This document shows positions 51,028 to 59,920 of a stretch of DNA of 60,053 nucleotides, piece after piece (the first letter of the stretch is position 1; every line of letters starts with the position of its first letter). Origin of the DNA: Bifidobacterium moraviense (GTDB lineage: Bacteria > Actinomycetota > Actinomycetes > Actinomycetales > Bifidobacteriaceae); contig NZ_JAAIIH010000016.1 in assembly GCF_012932365.1 (NCBI RefSeq), positions 1 through 60,053 on the forward strand, given 5' to 3'. Position numbers and translations under genes: made by a program. Under the pieces are notes generated by a model. It ran no database searches, had not been told where the DNA came from, and saw nothing but the letters and a program-made list of their open reading frames with translations.

Positions 51028-52197
51028 TCAGGCGGCGAGCGACGGGTCGGACGCCTGCGCCGCGTGCTCGTGCCGCAGCACCTCCACGAAGGCCAGCACC
51101 AGCGGCGCCACGCCCTTGGCGTCGTTGCGCACCACCGGCTCGCGCATGTAGTAGTCGAACGTGCCCTCGCGGTGCTCCACGTTGCCGAGCCCCGCCACCA
51201 GGCAGATGCCGTCGAGCGTGAGGCGCCCGTCCTCCTCGTTGAGCCTGGTCTCGCAGATGCCGCGGTACGTCGCTAGTCCGAGATCGAAGTACCGCTCCGG
51301 CAGCACGCCCAGCCGCGCGCCCTTCATGATCGCGTACGCGAAGATCGCCGAGCCGGACGTCTCCGGATAGTTCGGCTCGATGTTCGGCAGGTTGATCACC
51401 TGACGCCACATGCCGGTGTCCGGGTCGCGGTACGGCAGCATCGCGTCCACGAGCTCCACGAACATGCGGCGCAGCCCGTCGCGCTCCGCGCTCATCGAGG
51501 CGGGCAGCAGCTCCCACGTGTCGATCAGCGCCATGGCGAACCAGCCTTCGGCGCGCAGCCAGCAGCAGCTGGACAGCCCCGTCACCGGGTCGCACCAGAA
51601 CGCCGTGCGCGAGGCGTCGTAGGCGTGCGCGTACAGGCCGTTGCGTTCATCGCGCATGCGCTCGCGCACCACGGCGAACTGGTGCATGGAGTCGGACACG
51701 CCGCGCCCGTCGTGGAAGCTCAGCTCGTACTGCGCGTAGAACGGCTGCGCCATGTACAGGCCGTCGAGCCAGACCTGGTTCGGGTAGATGAGCTTGTGCC
51801 AGAAGTTCCCCTCGATGGTGCGCGGCTGCGCGGCGAGCTGGGAGTAGATGACGTCCATCGCCTTGCGGTACTTCGCCTTGCCGGTGACGGCGTACAGCTG
51901 GTAGAGCGTCTTGCCGGCGTTGACGTTGTCGAGGTTGTACTCCTTCGGGTCGTACGAGGCGATGGAGCCGTCGTCGCGCACGAAGTGGTCGATGAACCGG
52001 TCGGCGAAGTCCAGGTAGACGTCCTTGCCGGTGATGTCGTGCAGGTCGAGCAGCGCCTTGATCATGCACCCGTCGATGTAGTTCCAGGTGTTCGGCTTGC
52101 CGGCGCGGATCTTCTCGATGTTCCACGCGGGAGCCTCGGGCGTGCTCGTCTCGATGAGCTGGCGGATGTAGGTGTTGATGATGCGCGAGCTTCCCAT
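51028..52197 (-). CDS. GH105 unsaturated uronyl (rhamnogalacturonyl) hydrolase
   Basis: A 389-residue cytoplasmic enzyme. The alpha/alpha-barrel features of GH105 (YteR/YesR type) are present: TWNYIDGCMIKALLDL, IYPNQVWLDGLYMAQPFYAQ with the likely catalytic Asp, LYAHAYDASRTAFW with the His, CCWLRAEGWFAMALIDTWEL, and NYPETSGSAIFAYAIMKGA. It hydrates the 4,5 double bond of the non-reducing uronate left by pectate or rhamnogalacturonan lyases and so releases the unsaturated uronate. CAAGGAGA lies before the ATG at 52197. The longer frame to 52407 is not supported. Confidence 0.93.
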   Translation of the reverse strand: MGSSRIINTYIRQLIETSTPEAPAWNIEKIRAGKPNTWNYIDGCMIKALLDLHDITGKDVYLDFADRFIDHFVRDDGSIASYDPKEYNLDNVNAGKTLYQLYAVTGKAKYRKAMDVIYSQLAAQPRTIEGNFWHKLIYPNQVWLDGLYMAQPFYAQYELSFHDGRGVSDSMHQFAVVRERMRDERNGLYAHAYDASRTAFWCDPVTGLSSCCWLRAEGWFAMALIDTWELLPASMSAERDGLRRMFVELVDAMLPYRDPDTGMWRQVINLPNIEPNYPETSGSAIFAYAIMKGARLGVLPERYFDLGLATYRGICETRLNEEDGRLTLDGICLVAGLGNVEHREGTFDYYMREPVVRNDAKGVAPLVLAFVEVLRHEHAAQASDPSLAA

Positions 52198-52330
52198 TGC
52201 GGTTCTCCTTGGCCTTCGGGCCGATGCGGCCGACGTCGGTACGGCGCGGGCAACCGGTGCGCCGCGCCGCGCGTACGACGTTGAGTCGCGGCGGGGCGCC
52301 CGGGATTCCGCTGCAAACGATGATGATGGG

Positions 52331-52342
52331 TAAAATTTTAGC
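52331..52342. promoter_or_regulatory. AT-rich motif TAAAATTTTAGC upstream of the GH105 gene
   Basis: The perfect decamer palindrome TAAAATTTTA is conspicuous in this GC-rich context. GCTAAAATTTT also occurs upstream of the GPH symporter at 57705-57714. It may include the -10 of the GH105 promoter or a shared operator. Confidence 0.4.
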
Positions 52343-52433
52343 ACATCGGACGCGGTTTGAGGAAAAATTAGCCGTACGCGCGTGCGGGATTCACATGGAG
52401 CCGCCACGCGGGACCGTCGTACGGGATCGCCTC

Positions 52434-52511
52434 ATGGCATCACTCCATGGCATCACTCTATGGCACCACCGCATGGCATCATCTTGCGGCATCACCTTGC
52501 GGCATCACCTT
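52434..52511. repeat. 13-bp tandem repeat, six copies
   Basis: Variants of ATGGCATCACTCC start at 52434, 52447, 52460, 52473, 52486 and 52499. The array lies in the 353-bp gap between the GH105 start and the CE8 stop, which has no gene. Confidence 0.9.
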
Positions 52512-52550
52512 GCGGTGCCGAGGCAACGCGGAGACGCGGAGACGCGGCCG

Positions 52551-53651
52551 TCAGCGCCCCGGACGCCAGCCGTCCAGCACCGCGTCGCGCGCGAACCGCG
52601 CACGGTCGCCCTCGTCCAGCGTGTGCACCCACCGGGGCCAGGCCATCGGCGCCGCGCCGGGGCCCACGGGATCGATCGCGGCGTAGCACGAATGCGCCCG
52701 CGCGCCCGACTTGCCCCAGTCGTCCCAGCCGTCCACGCGGATGTGCGCGCCCAGCTCGCAGTCCACCAGCACCGTGCGCGCCCAGTCGCGCCACGGACGC
52801 CCGATCGCCACCGACCCGTCCGGCACCAGCGCGCCGAACGTGCGGGTTCCCTTCCCGGCGCAGCCGGCGTCGCGCGGCGTGGCCGCGGTGAACCGGCAAT
52901 GGTCGAACACGTAGCCGTACGGCTCGCCCTGGGGCGTGGAGGCGGCGGTCACGTAGCCCGGGCCGACGGAGCGGATCTCGCAGTCCTCGAACCACGCGCG
53001 CGCCGAGCCGAAGATGAAGTCGACGTCGCCCGCGATCAGGCAGCGCCGGTAGCACTGGCGTCCCACCGCGCGCGGGGCCAGACGCTTGGGACCGACGAAC
53101 CCGCCCGGTTCGATCTCCCTGGGCGGCAGCGGACCGGTGAACAGGGTGTCCTGATGCCCCAGCAGCACGCAGTCCTCCACGAGGATCCGGTCGCCGTCCG
53201 CGTACAGCGCAATCGCCTGACCGACCTCCTCCCCCGGTCCCGCGTCGTTGACGATCGTCAGACCGCGCAGCGTCACGTCGTGCGCGTCCACGAACACCGT
53301 GGCGGTGCGGAACGTGCCGAGACGGTCGCCCTGGCCGTCGGGCGACGGCATGAAACCGCCCAGCCCGGACGCGACGCGCACGTCGCCGTCGCGCGGGACG
53401 CCGTCGCGCGCATCGCCGTCGTCCGGCAGCGATGCGGCCTCCAGCGTCACGTTCGGGCGGCGGATCGTCAGCCGTTCGCGGTACTCCCCCGGCGCGATGC
53501 GGATCGTCGCGGGGGTCAGGCCGTCGTCGCGCGCCATCAGCGCGTCCAGCGCGGCGCCGATCGTGCGGAATCCGGCCGAACCGTCGGACGCGACCGTCAG
53601 CGTCGAAGCCGCTGAATCTACGGAAGCTGCGGAAGCTGCAGAAGCTGCCAT
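52551..53651 (-). CDS. CE8 pectin methylesterase
   Basis: A 366-residue right-handed beta-helix enzyme that removes methyl esters from galacturonate. Motifs: GHQDTLF with the acid/base Asp, GDVDFIFGSA with the nucleophile Asp, GYVTAASTPQGEPYGYVFDH, and AIGRPWRDW with the conserved Arg. No signal peptide, only an Ala/Ser-rich N-terminus (MAASAASAASVDSAAS), so it acts inside the cell on imported oligosaccharides. It starts 65 nt after the GH28 gene ends and is probably co-transcribed with it. Confidence 0.93.
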   Translation of the reverse strand: MAASAASAASVDSAASTLTVASDGSAGFRTIGAALDALMARDDGLTPATIRIAPGEYRERLTIRRPNVTLEAASLPDDGDARDGVPRDGDVRVASGLGGFMPSPDGQGDRLGTFRTATVFVDAHDVTLRGLTIVNDAGPGEEVGQAIALYADGDRILVEDCVLLGHQDTLFTGPLPPREIEPGGFVGPKRLAPRAVGRQCYRRCLIAGDVDFIFGSARAWFEDCEIRSVGPGYVTAASTPQGEPYGYVFDHCRFTAATPRDAGCAGKGTRTFGALVPDGSVAIGRPWRDWARTVLVDCELGAHIRVDGWDDWGKSGARAHSCYAAIDPVGPGAAPMAWPRWVHTLDEGDRARFARDAVLDGWRPGR

Positions 53652-53716
53652 CGTGTGGTGTCCTTCCCCGAGTGGGCGCCCGGACGAGGGACGCCGCCTT
53701 CCCCGAGCGTACCGCG

Positions 53717-55321
53717 CTAGCCGCGCACCACGCGGTCGACGTCCGTCAGCTGCAGCTCGTCGCCGTCCTGGCCTTCGATGCGCACGTCGTCGAGCACCAG
53801 CGTCTCCACGTGCTGCGCGATGATGCCCTGCCGCGCCATCGGATCCACGTGGCAGGCCATGGCCGGCACGGTCGGCTCGGCGTTCGGAGAGAAGGTGACG
53901 TGCACGTCGTGGAACTCGAGGCGCCCCACCTTGCTTTCCGGCAGACCGGTGATCCACGTGGCCGCGGCATGGCAGTTCAGCGCCTCGATATCGCGGAACT
54001 CCAGCGACTCCACCTTGGGCGTGCGGTCGTCCACCGGCAGCGGCTCGCGGCACTGCACGTAGTCGGACTTGCCGTCCGGGTCGCAGAAGTAGAACGAGTT
54101 CACCACGAACGGCGTGAGCACCTCGTCCATGCGGATGTGCTCGAAGCGGATGTTGCGGTAGACCGAATCCTTGCCGCGGCCGCGACGCGACTTGATCCTC
54201 AGGCCCCGGTCCGTGCGCTCAAACAGGCAGTCGCGCACCGTGAGGTCCTCGATGCCGCCGGACGCCTCCGAGCCGAGCACCACGGAGCCGTGGCCGTCGT
54301 GCATGTAACACTGCTCGATGAGGATGTTGCGGCAGGCCGGGCGCAGCACGCGCGGCATGGAGATCTTGCCGGACTTCACGGCGATGCAGTCGTCGCCCAC
54401 CGAGAAGTGCACGCCCGTCACGTGCACGCCGTCGCACGACTCGGGGTCGAAGCCGTCGGTGTTCGGCGAGATCTTGGGGCTCTCGATCGTCACGCACGCC
54501 ATCGTGAAGTCGCGGCACAGCGTGGGATGGATGTTCCAGCTCGGCGAGTTGCGCACGGTGACGCCGGCGAGCACGGTGCGGTCGCAGTCGGACAGATACA
54601 CCATGTTCGGACGGGAGGCGACGCGGATGCGCTTGGGATCGTGCCACCAGTTGTCCTCGTCCGCGTTGGCGCCGCCGTCGATCGCGCCGCGGCCGCACAC
54701 CGTCACGTCGTGCAGGCCGATGCCGGTCAGGACGCCGCAGAACATCGGCACCTCGGACTCGCCCTCCCACGTGCCCAGGGGCAGGGCATCGGTGCCCGCG
54801 TAGCCGTCGCCGGGCGCGCCGTGGAGCGTGGGCGGCAGGTAGGCGAGGTTCTCGCGGTCGTGGCGGGCGCGCAGCGTGGCGCCCTCGGCCAGCTCCAGCG
54901 TGACGTCCGACTTGAGGAACACGTTGCGGATGCGGTAGTCGCCGGCGGGCACGAGCACGCGAGCGGCCCTGGGGGCGGCCATGATCGCGGCCATGATCGA
55001 CTGCGTGTCGTCGCGCACGCCGTCGCCCGCGGCGCCGAAGTCGCGCACGTTCAGGGTGAACGACTCGTGCGCGGTGGTGAACGAGGCCTCGAGCGCGGGC
55101 TCCGGGGCGCCGTCCTCGCCGTCGCGCTCGTAGCGCAGCACGTACGCGGTGTCCGGCTCCAGGCCGTCCACGTAGGTGACGATGCGGTCCGTGGTCGGCA
55201 CGGCGCGGCACGGCTCGCCGTTGAGGCTGACGCGCCACGGACGATCGGTGCGCCAGATGCCGGCGTCCTCCGCCTTGACGACGGCGAAGCGCGCGCCCAC
55301 GGTGACGATGCTGAGATTCAT
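53717..55321 (-). CDS. GH28 exo-polygalacturonase-like enzyme
   Basis: A 534-residue enzyme. An N-terminal fibronectin-like domain (about 1-90, VDGLEPDTAYVLRY) leads to the GH28 helix: FTLNVRDFGAAGDGVRDDTQ, PNTDGFDPESCDGV, VGDDCIAVKSG, GHGSVVLGSEASGG and RGLRIKSRRGRG, the full catalytic set. GAAGGAG precedes the ATG at 55321. No signal peptide. It is related to the enzyme at 42874-44445 but clearly distinct. It leads the GH28-CE8 pair and lies beside one of the two large hairpin arrays. Confidence 0.94.
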   Translation of the reverse strand: MNLSIVTVGARFAVVKAEDAGIWRTDRPWRVSLNGEPCRAVPTTDRIVTYVDGLEPDTAYVLRYERDGEDGAPEPALEASFTTAHESFTLNVRDFGAAGDGVRDDTQSIMAAIMAAPRAARVLVPAGDYRIRNVFLKSDVTLELAEGATLRARHDRENLAYLPPTLHGAPGDGYAGTDALPLGTWEGESEVPMFCGVLTGIGLHDVTVCGRGAIDGGANADEDNWWHDPKRIRVASRPNMVYLSDCDRTVLAGVTVRNSPSWNIHPTLCRDFTMACVTIESPKISPNTDGFDPESCDGVHVTGVHFSVGDDCIAVKSGKISMPRVLRPACRNILIEQCYMHDGHGSVVLGSEASGGIEDLTVRDCLFERTDRGLRIKSRRGRGKDSVYRNIRFEHIRMDEVLTPFVVNSFYFCDPDGKSDYVQCREPLPVDDRTPKVESLEFRDIEALNCHAAATWITGLPESKVGRLEFHDVHVTFSPNAEPTVPAMACHVDPMARQGIIAQHVETLVLDDVRIEGQDGDELQLTDVDRVVRG

Positions 55322-55509
55322 GATTGCTCCTTCACGGTTCGGCTCCCTTGCCATGCACCGCCAGACTAGGCGTGCGGGCGGGAGGCCGGAGGCTTCGTTG
55401 CCAGCGATTGCCGGCGGGCGGTGGCCGGTCGGATGCGTCCGTCGGGACGATGTGCCGGATGCGACGGATGCGACAGGACGATGCGACGGTCGGGCCGGCC
55501 GTCATCCCC

Positions 55510-56056
55510 GGCAAGCGAAGGGCCGGGTTTCCGATCGGGTCATTGAAATCACGCCGATCCCGCGAAAACCCGGCCCTTCGCTTGCCGATCTGAGCCCATC
55601 CTTGACAAACGAACGACCAGGTTTCCGATCAGACCATTGGAATCACGCCGATCCCATGAAAACCCGGCCCTTCGTTTGCCCGAACAAGATAATCGCCGAC
55701 AAGCGAACGACCGGGTTTCCGATCGAACCATTGGAATCAAGCCAATCTCGGAAAAACCCGGCCCTTCGCTTGCCGATCTGAGTCCATCCTCGACAAACGA
55801 ACGACCAAGTTTCCGATCAGACCATTGGAATCAAGCCGATCCCGGGAAAACCCGGGCCTTCGCTTGCCCGGACAGATCGATCTCCGACAAACGAAGGGCC
55901 AGGTTTCCGATCAGACCATTGGAATCAGGCCGATCTCGGAAAAACCCGGGCCTTCGCTTGCCCGGACAGATCGATCTCCGACAAGCGAACGACCGGGTTT
56001 CCGATCGGGTCATTGAAATCAAGCCGATCCCGGGAAAACCTGGCCCTTCGCTTGCC
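55510..56056. repeat. Array of six 77-bp hairpins at exact 94-bp period, left of the GPH transporter gene
   Basis: Units start at 55510, 55604, 55698, 55792, 55886 and 55980. Each runs from G(G/A)CAA(G/A)CGAA...GGGTTTCC through a variable centre with CCATTGGAATC to AAAACCCGG...TTCG(C/T)TTGCC, and folds along its whole length. Spacers are 17 nt, of two or three recurring kinds. Together with 55322-55509, which carries the GH28 promoter region, this fills a 787-bp gap. Confidence 0.95.
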
Positions 56057-56108
56057 CGGTCGGAACAGAACAGGACCGGGACGGCACCCGATCGTCCCCG
56101 ATCGACGC

Positions 56109-57668
56109 TCAGGCGGCCGGCGTGATGCCTTCCTCCTGATATCCGATGGTGTTGTGCGCGAAGCACTGCTCGTACTTGAGACCGGAGAGGTCCTCGCACA
56201 CGGCCCTGACCTCGGGGGTCACGTCGGCCATGAGACCGCCGGCCTTGACGCGCTCCACCTCGCCGGTGACGATCGCGCAGGTGTCCTTGTCGAGCTTGAG
56301 GAAGCGGGCGAGCACGGCGGAGAGCACGAACATCACGCAGCAGCCGATGAGCAGCGTCGCAGCCACGGTGACCGGCACCGAGATGGGCTGCTCCACCTTC
56401 TGGCCGCCCTTCGTGGAGATGAAGCCGGAGGCCAGCAGCACGAAGCCGAACACGGTGGTGACGATGGCCTGCAGCAGCTGCTGCACAAGGCGCTGGGACG
56501 CGGAGTACACGCCCTCGCGGCGGCGCAGCGTGATGAGCTCGTCCACGTCGGGCACGTAGTTGATCGCGTCGGGCAGATACTGGAAGCCGGCGTAGAAGAA
56601 CTTCCACACGCAGAACACGATCGGGTAGGCGACCATCACCGTGGCCACCGGGATCGCGTCGGTGAACTGCAGCACGCCGAACGTGACGAACACGGCCATC
56701 GAGACCGCGGCGCCCATCACCGCGAAGTAGTACGGCTTGTGGAAGCCCTTCTTGACGAGCAGCGGCACCCACACGGCCATGCACACGATGGCCACGACCT
56801 TGCCGGGCATCTCGGAGCCGGACGCCCACGCCTTGGTGATGCCGAGCGTGTAGACGATGAAGTAGCTGTAGGCGGCGGACCACACGGAGGCCGCGAACTG
56901 CGACGGCATCCACGCGTAGAGCAGACGACGGAACGCCTTGTTGCGGAACGTGGACAGGACGTCGACGACGAGCTTCTTGACGCCTTCCCAGACGTTGACG
57001 ATCTTCTCCTCGGCGACCTCGGCCGGGGTCTTCTCCCACGTGCTCAGGTACAGGGTGACGAGGCCGAAGATCATGATGCTCGCGTTGATGCACGCGATGA
57101 TGAAGTAGGAGTGCGGGTTGTCCTCGCCGAACACGCCGAAGCCGAACGCGGTCAGGGCGGCCATGACGAAGCCGGTGACGTTGCCGAACACGCGCTTCAT
57201 GCCGGTGAGGTAGCCGCGCTCCTCGAAGTCGTCGGTCATCTCGATGGCCAGCGGCACGAGCGACGTGGAGGCGAACGAGTAGCCGACGTTGTACACGAGG
57301 TAGCACGCCAGGTAGTAGCCGAAGCCGAACGGCGTGACGAGGAAGATCAGCGGCTCGGCCAGCATCATCGGGATGGCGGCGAGGATCCAGAAGCGGCGGC
57401 GTCCGAAGCGGCGGCCGATGCGCGTGGCGTAGAAGTTGTCGGAGAAGAAGCCCATGAGCGGGGCGAGCACGGCGTCCAGATAGATCGCGGCGGACGCGAT
57501 GATGGCCGCCTCGCCGGCGGACAGGCCGCACTCGGTGGAGACGAACATGATCAGATAGGTGTGCGTGAACGTGAGCGCGCCGGAGTTGAGCAGGCCGCCC
57601 ATGCCGTAGCCGAAGCGCGTCCAGTACGTAATTTTTCTCTTCTTGCCCACCCAAGACAGATCTGCCAT
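56109..57668 (-). CDS. GPH-family (glycoside-pentoside-hexuronide) symporter
   Basis: A 519-residue MFS-type carrier with about twelve membrane segments, starting MADLSWVGKKRKITYWTRFG. The loop GRRFGRRRFWILAAIPMML and segment YNVGYSFASTSLVPLAIEMT match the MelB/GPH family. GAGGTG lies six bases before the ATG at 57668, preferred over two ATGs just upstream. The location in a pectin locus suggests uptake of a uronide or short oligogalacturonide with H+ or Na+. Arrays of six hairpins lie on each side. Confidence 0.92.
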   Translation of the reverse strand: MADLSWVGKKRKITYWTRFGYGMGGLLNSGALTFTHTYLIMFVSTECGLSAGEAAIIASAAIYLDAVLAPLMGFFSDNFYATRIGRRFGRRRFWILAAIPMMLAEPLIFLVTPFGFGYYLACYLVYNVGYSFASTSLVPLAIEMTDDFEERGYLTGMKRVFGNVTGFVMAALTAFGFGVFGEDNPHSYFIIACINASIMIFGLVTLYLSTWEKTPAEVAEEKIVNVWEGVKKLVVDVLSTFRNKAFRRLLYAWMPSQFAASVWSAAYSYFIVYTLGITKAWASGSEMPGKVVAIVCMAVWVPLLVKKGFHKPYYFAVMGAAVSMAVFVTFGVLQFTDAIPVATVMVAYPIVFCVWKFFYAGFQYLPDAINYVPDVDELITLRRREGVYSASQRLVQQLLQAIVTTVFGFVLLASGFISTKGGQKVEQPISVPVTVAATLLIGCCVMFVLSAVLARFLKLDKDTCAIVTGEVERVKAGGLMADVTPEVRAVCEDLSGLKYEQCFAHNTIGYQEEGITPAA

Positions 57669-57923
57669 GATCATCACCTCATTGTGTCAAGCCGTTTTTG
57701 ATGGCTAAAATTTTCGATGCCGAGAAGGGAGCATAGGGGGCGATGCTTGACAAGTCTCAGCCCGTTGCCACAGGTTGCAATCGATTGACGTTCGAGGATG
57801 TTCGATGGCGTCCGGCCGATGTTCGATCGATGTCCGATCGACGCGCGGGCGATGTTCGATCGACGCGCGGGCGATGCGCGGACGGCGTACGGGCGACGTC
57901 GAGGACGAAAGGCCCCGGCCATC
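57669..57923. other. Upstream region of the GPH symporter with a 22-bp direct repeat
   Basis: Contains GGCTAAAATTTT (57703-57714), matching the GH105 upstream motif, and two copies of CGATCGACGCGCGGGCGATG at 57835 and 57857. Shorter GATGTTCGAT variants surround them. No gene. Confidence 0.6.
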
Positions 57924-58469
57924 GGCAAGCGAACGGGCGGGTTTCCGATCGAACCATTGGAAATAGGCCGATCTTGGGAAAACCCGGGCCTTCCCTTGCC
58001 CGATGGGCACGATCCTTCGCAAGCGAACGGGCGGGTTTCCGATCGGACCATTGGAAACAAGCCGATCTTGGAAAAACCCGGGCCTTCGTTTGCCCGATAG
58101 GCACGATCCTTGGCAAACGAACGGGCGGGTTTCGGAACAGACCGTTGAAAACAAGCCGATCCTGAGAAAACCCGGCCCTTCGCTTGCCAAACGGGATCGA
58201 TGTCTGACAAACGAACGGGCAGGTTTCCAATCGGACCATTGAGATAAAGCCAATCTCGGAAAAACCCGGGTCTTCGCTTGCCCGATGGGCACGATCCTTG
58301 GCAAGCGAACGGGCGGGTTTCCGATCGAACCATTGGGATAAAGCCGATCGTGGAAAACCCGGGCCTTCGTTTGCCCGATAGGCACGACCCTCAGCAAGCG
58401 AAGGGGCGAGTTTCCGATCGGGCCATTGAAAACAGGCCGATTCTGGGAAAACCCGGGCCTTCCCTTGCC
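57924..58469. repeat. Array of six 77-bp hairpins at about 94-bp period, right of the GPH transporter gene
   Basis: Units start at 57924, 58018, 58112, 58206, 58300 and 58393; the fifth lacks one base. They have the same stem and centre as the left array and the same 17-nt spacing, but most spacers here read CGAT(G/A)GGCACGATCCTT. Beyond 58470 a degenerate 10-bp repeat (CCCATCGAAG) runs to about 58590. Confidence 0.95.
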
Positions 58470-58650
58470 GGCGGGGACTCAGCGAGGACCTGGCAGGGAC
58501 CCGAAGAGATCCCATCGCAGCCCGTCGCAGCCCGGCGAGCTCCCCATCGCAGCCCATCGAAACCCATCGAAGCCCATCGAAGCGCAACGAGACCCGAGTC
58601 GGCGCACGGAGAGAGCCAAGGCGATACGCGGAGACGCCCCAAAGACGCGG

Positions 58651-58682
58651 CAAGGCCGACCGGCGAGTGCCGATCGGCCTTG
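58651..58682. terminator. Hairpin upstream of the right array
   Basis: CAAGGCCGACCGG pairs with CCGATCGGCCTTG around a 6-nt loop, one mismatch. It may be a second terminator for the isomerase gene. Confidence 0.5.
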
Positions 58683-58801
58683 GGAAGGAAATAATCAGAG
58701 GAGAGTCAGGAGCCGCCTCGCCCGTACATCGCGCAGGCTGATGCGCGGGCGACGCACGGCACGACGGAGAGGCGACGGCGCCCGGAGGCGATGCCGCCGG
58801 G

Positions 58802-58837
58802 CGTTCCGCGCCGCGCACTGACACATGGCGCGGAACG
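58802..58837 (-). terminator. Terminator of the RpiB-type isomerase gene
   Basis: A perfect 11-bp stem (CGTTCCGCGCC with GGCGCGGAACG) across a 14-nt loop lies 20 nt past the stop codon. No T-run. Confidence 0.65.
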
Positions 58838-58856
58838 GCCCGTTCATGCGCGTCGA

Positions 58857-59492
58857 TCAGGCGAGGGAGAGGACGTAGTCCTTGATCTCGCCGTCCTCGG
58901 CGTGGGCGGTGAACAGCTCCTTGAAGTGCTCACCGGCGAAGGCGCCCTTGACGAGCTCCGGGTCGAGGGCCTTGTAGATCTCGACGAGCGGCTTGAAGGC
59001 GGCGGCGCGGACGCCGTCGAGGATCTTCTTGTTGCGCTGCTCGGGGACGACGCGCTCCTTGGGGTAGCCGGAGCCCGGCTCCTCGAGCCACATCTGCTCG
59101 AAGATGTACTTGAGCTGCAGCTCCTGGCCCCAGCCGTTCTTCAGCGCGAACGGGATGGCCATGGCGTTGCCGTCGTTAATCTGGGCGAAGGTGTAGGCAT
59201 CGAGCGGGTCCTCGACGTGGCCGCAGATGACGCCGGGGAAGGAGTTGAGGGCGAGCATGGCGCCTTCGCCGGTGCCGCAGCCGGTGACGACGAAGTCGGC
59301 GGCCTTGGTGTTGAGGAGGGCGGCGGCGAGGATGCCGTTCTGGACGTAGGTGAGCTGCGCCTCGTCGTCGGCGGCGTACATGCCGTAGTTGTCGACCTCG
59401 AAGCCCTTCTCGTCGGCGACCTTCTTGAGGGCGTCGTAGATGAGACCGTTCTTGGCGGCCTGGGAGTTCTCGTTGATCAGTGCGATACGCAT
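58857..59492 (-). CDS. RpiB/LacA/LacB-family isomerase, likely DHU isomerase (DhuI-like)
   Basis: A 211-residue protein starting MRIALINENSQAAKNGLIYD. The RpiB signature appears as DFVVTGCGTGEGAMLALNSF and GHVEDPLDAYTFAQINDGNA. It is longer than RpiB or LacA/LacB (140-175 residues). A longer RpiB-family enzyme, DhuI of streptococci, converts 4-deoxy-L-threo-5-hexosulose uronate to 3-deoxy-D-glycero-2,5-hexodiulosonate and is encoded beside the reductase DhuD. Here too a KduD/DhuD-type dehydrogenase is the next gene upstream. That makes DHU isomerase the best guess; ribose-5-phosphate isomerase is less likely. Confidence 0.82.
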   Translation of the reverse strand: MRIALINENSQAAKNGLIYDALKKVADEKGFEVDNYGMYAADDEAQLTYVQNGILAAALLNTKAADFVVTGCGTGEGAMLALNSFPGVICGHVEDPLDAYTFAQINDGNAMAIPFALKNGWGQELQLKYIFEQMWLEEPGSGYPKERVVPEQRNKKILDGVRAAAFKPLVEIYKALDPELVKGAFAGEHFKELFTAHAEDGEIKDYVLSLA

Positions 59493-59920
59493 GGAGGTAT
59501 TCGATCCTTTCGTTGGATGGTTCAGTGTCAAGCCTAGGCGACGGAGCCGCCCGCCCGCTTCGGCAGGCCGCCCCGTCATTCAGTTATCCGCTCATCAAAT
59601 CGCGCGGCAGCGCGTGCGACTTCCGCCGTCGCCGGGCGAAGGCGTACCCGCCGCCGGGCGAAAAATGAAATGACGCGTGCGACTTCAACGCGCGGAAGGC
59701 GCTCCGTCATTCATTCACTTATTCGCCCATCAAATCGCGCGATGACGCGTGCGTCCGCAAGGCGCACCGAGGGAAGGCGTACTGAGTACGCCGACCGAGG
59801 CGGCACGTTGCCACGCGCCCTTCGCGGCCTTATCGGCCGCTCACTTCGCCTACGTGGAGTCCACCGGACTCCACGCTTAACGGCTCAGCGCTGCGGACGC
59901 TCCGTCATCGTGCGATTTGA
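59493..59920. repeat. Repeat-rich gap with double-hairpin element C
   Basis: Element C (59824-59875) has hairpins GCGGCC/GGCCGC and CGTGGAGTCC/GGACTCCACG. A block around CATCAAATCGCGCG occurs at 59593 and 59728. The second is an inverted copy of 59903-59923, which includes the stop codon of the dehydrogenase gene. No convincing gene. Confidence 0.7.

Noticed and set aside
55510..56125. Open reading frames running through the hairpin arrays
   Set aside because: They exist in several frames because the units lack stops. Their translations are just repeats of the DNA unit with no start site or homology.
55510..58469. CRISPR array, suggested by regular repeat period
   Set aside because: The 77-bp units are long self-complementary hairpins and the 17-nt spacers are almost identical. 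No cas genes are in the window.
58857..59492. Ribose-5-phosphate isomerase B as the main call
   Set aside because: Length and the neighbouring KduD/DhuD-like gene fit a uronate-pathway isomerase better.
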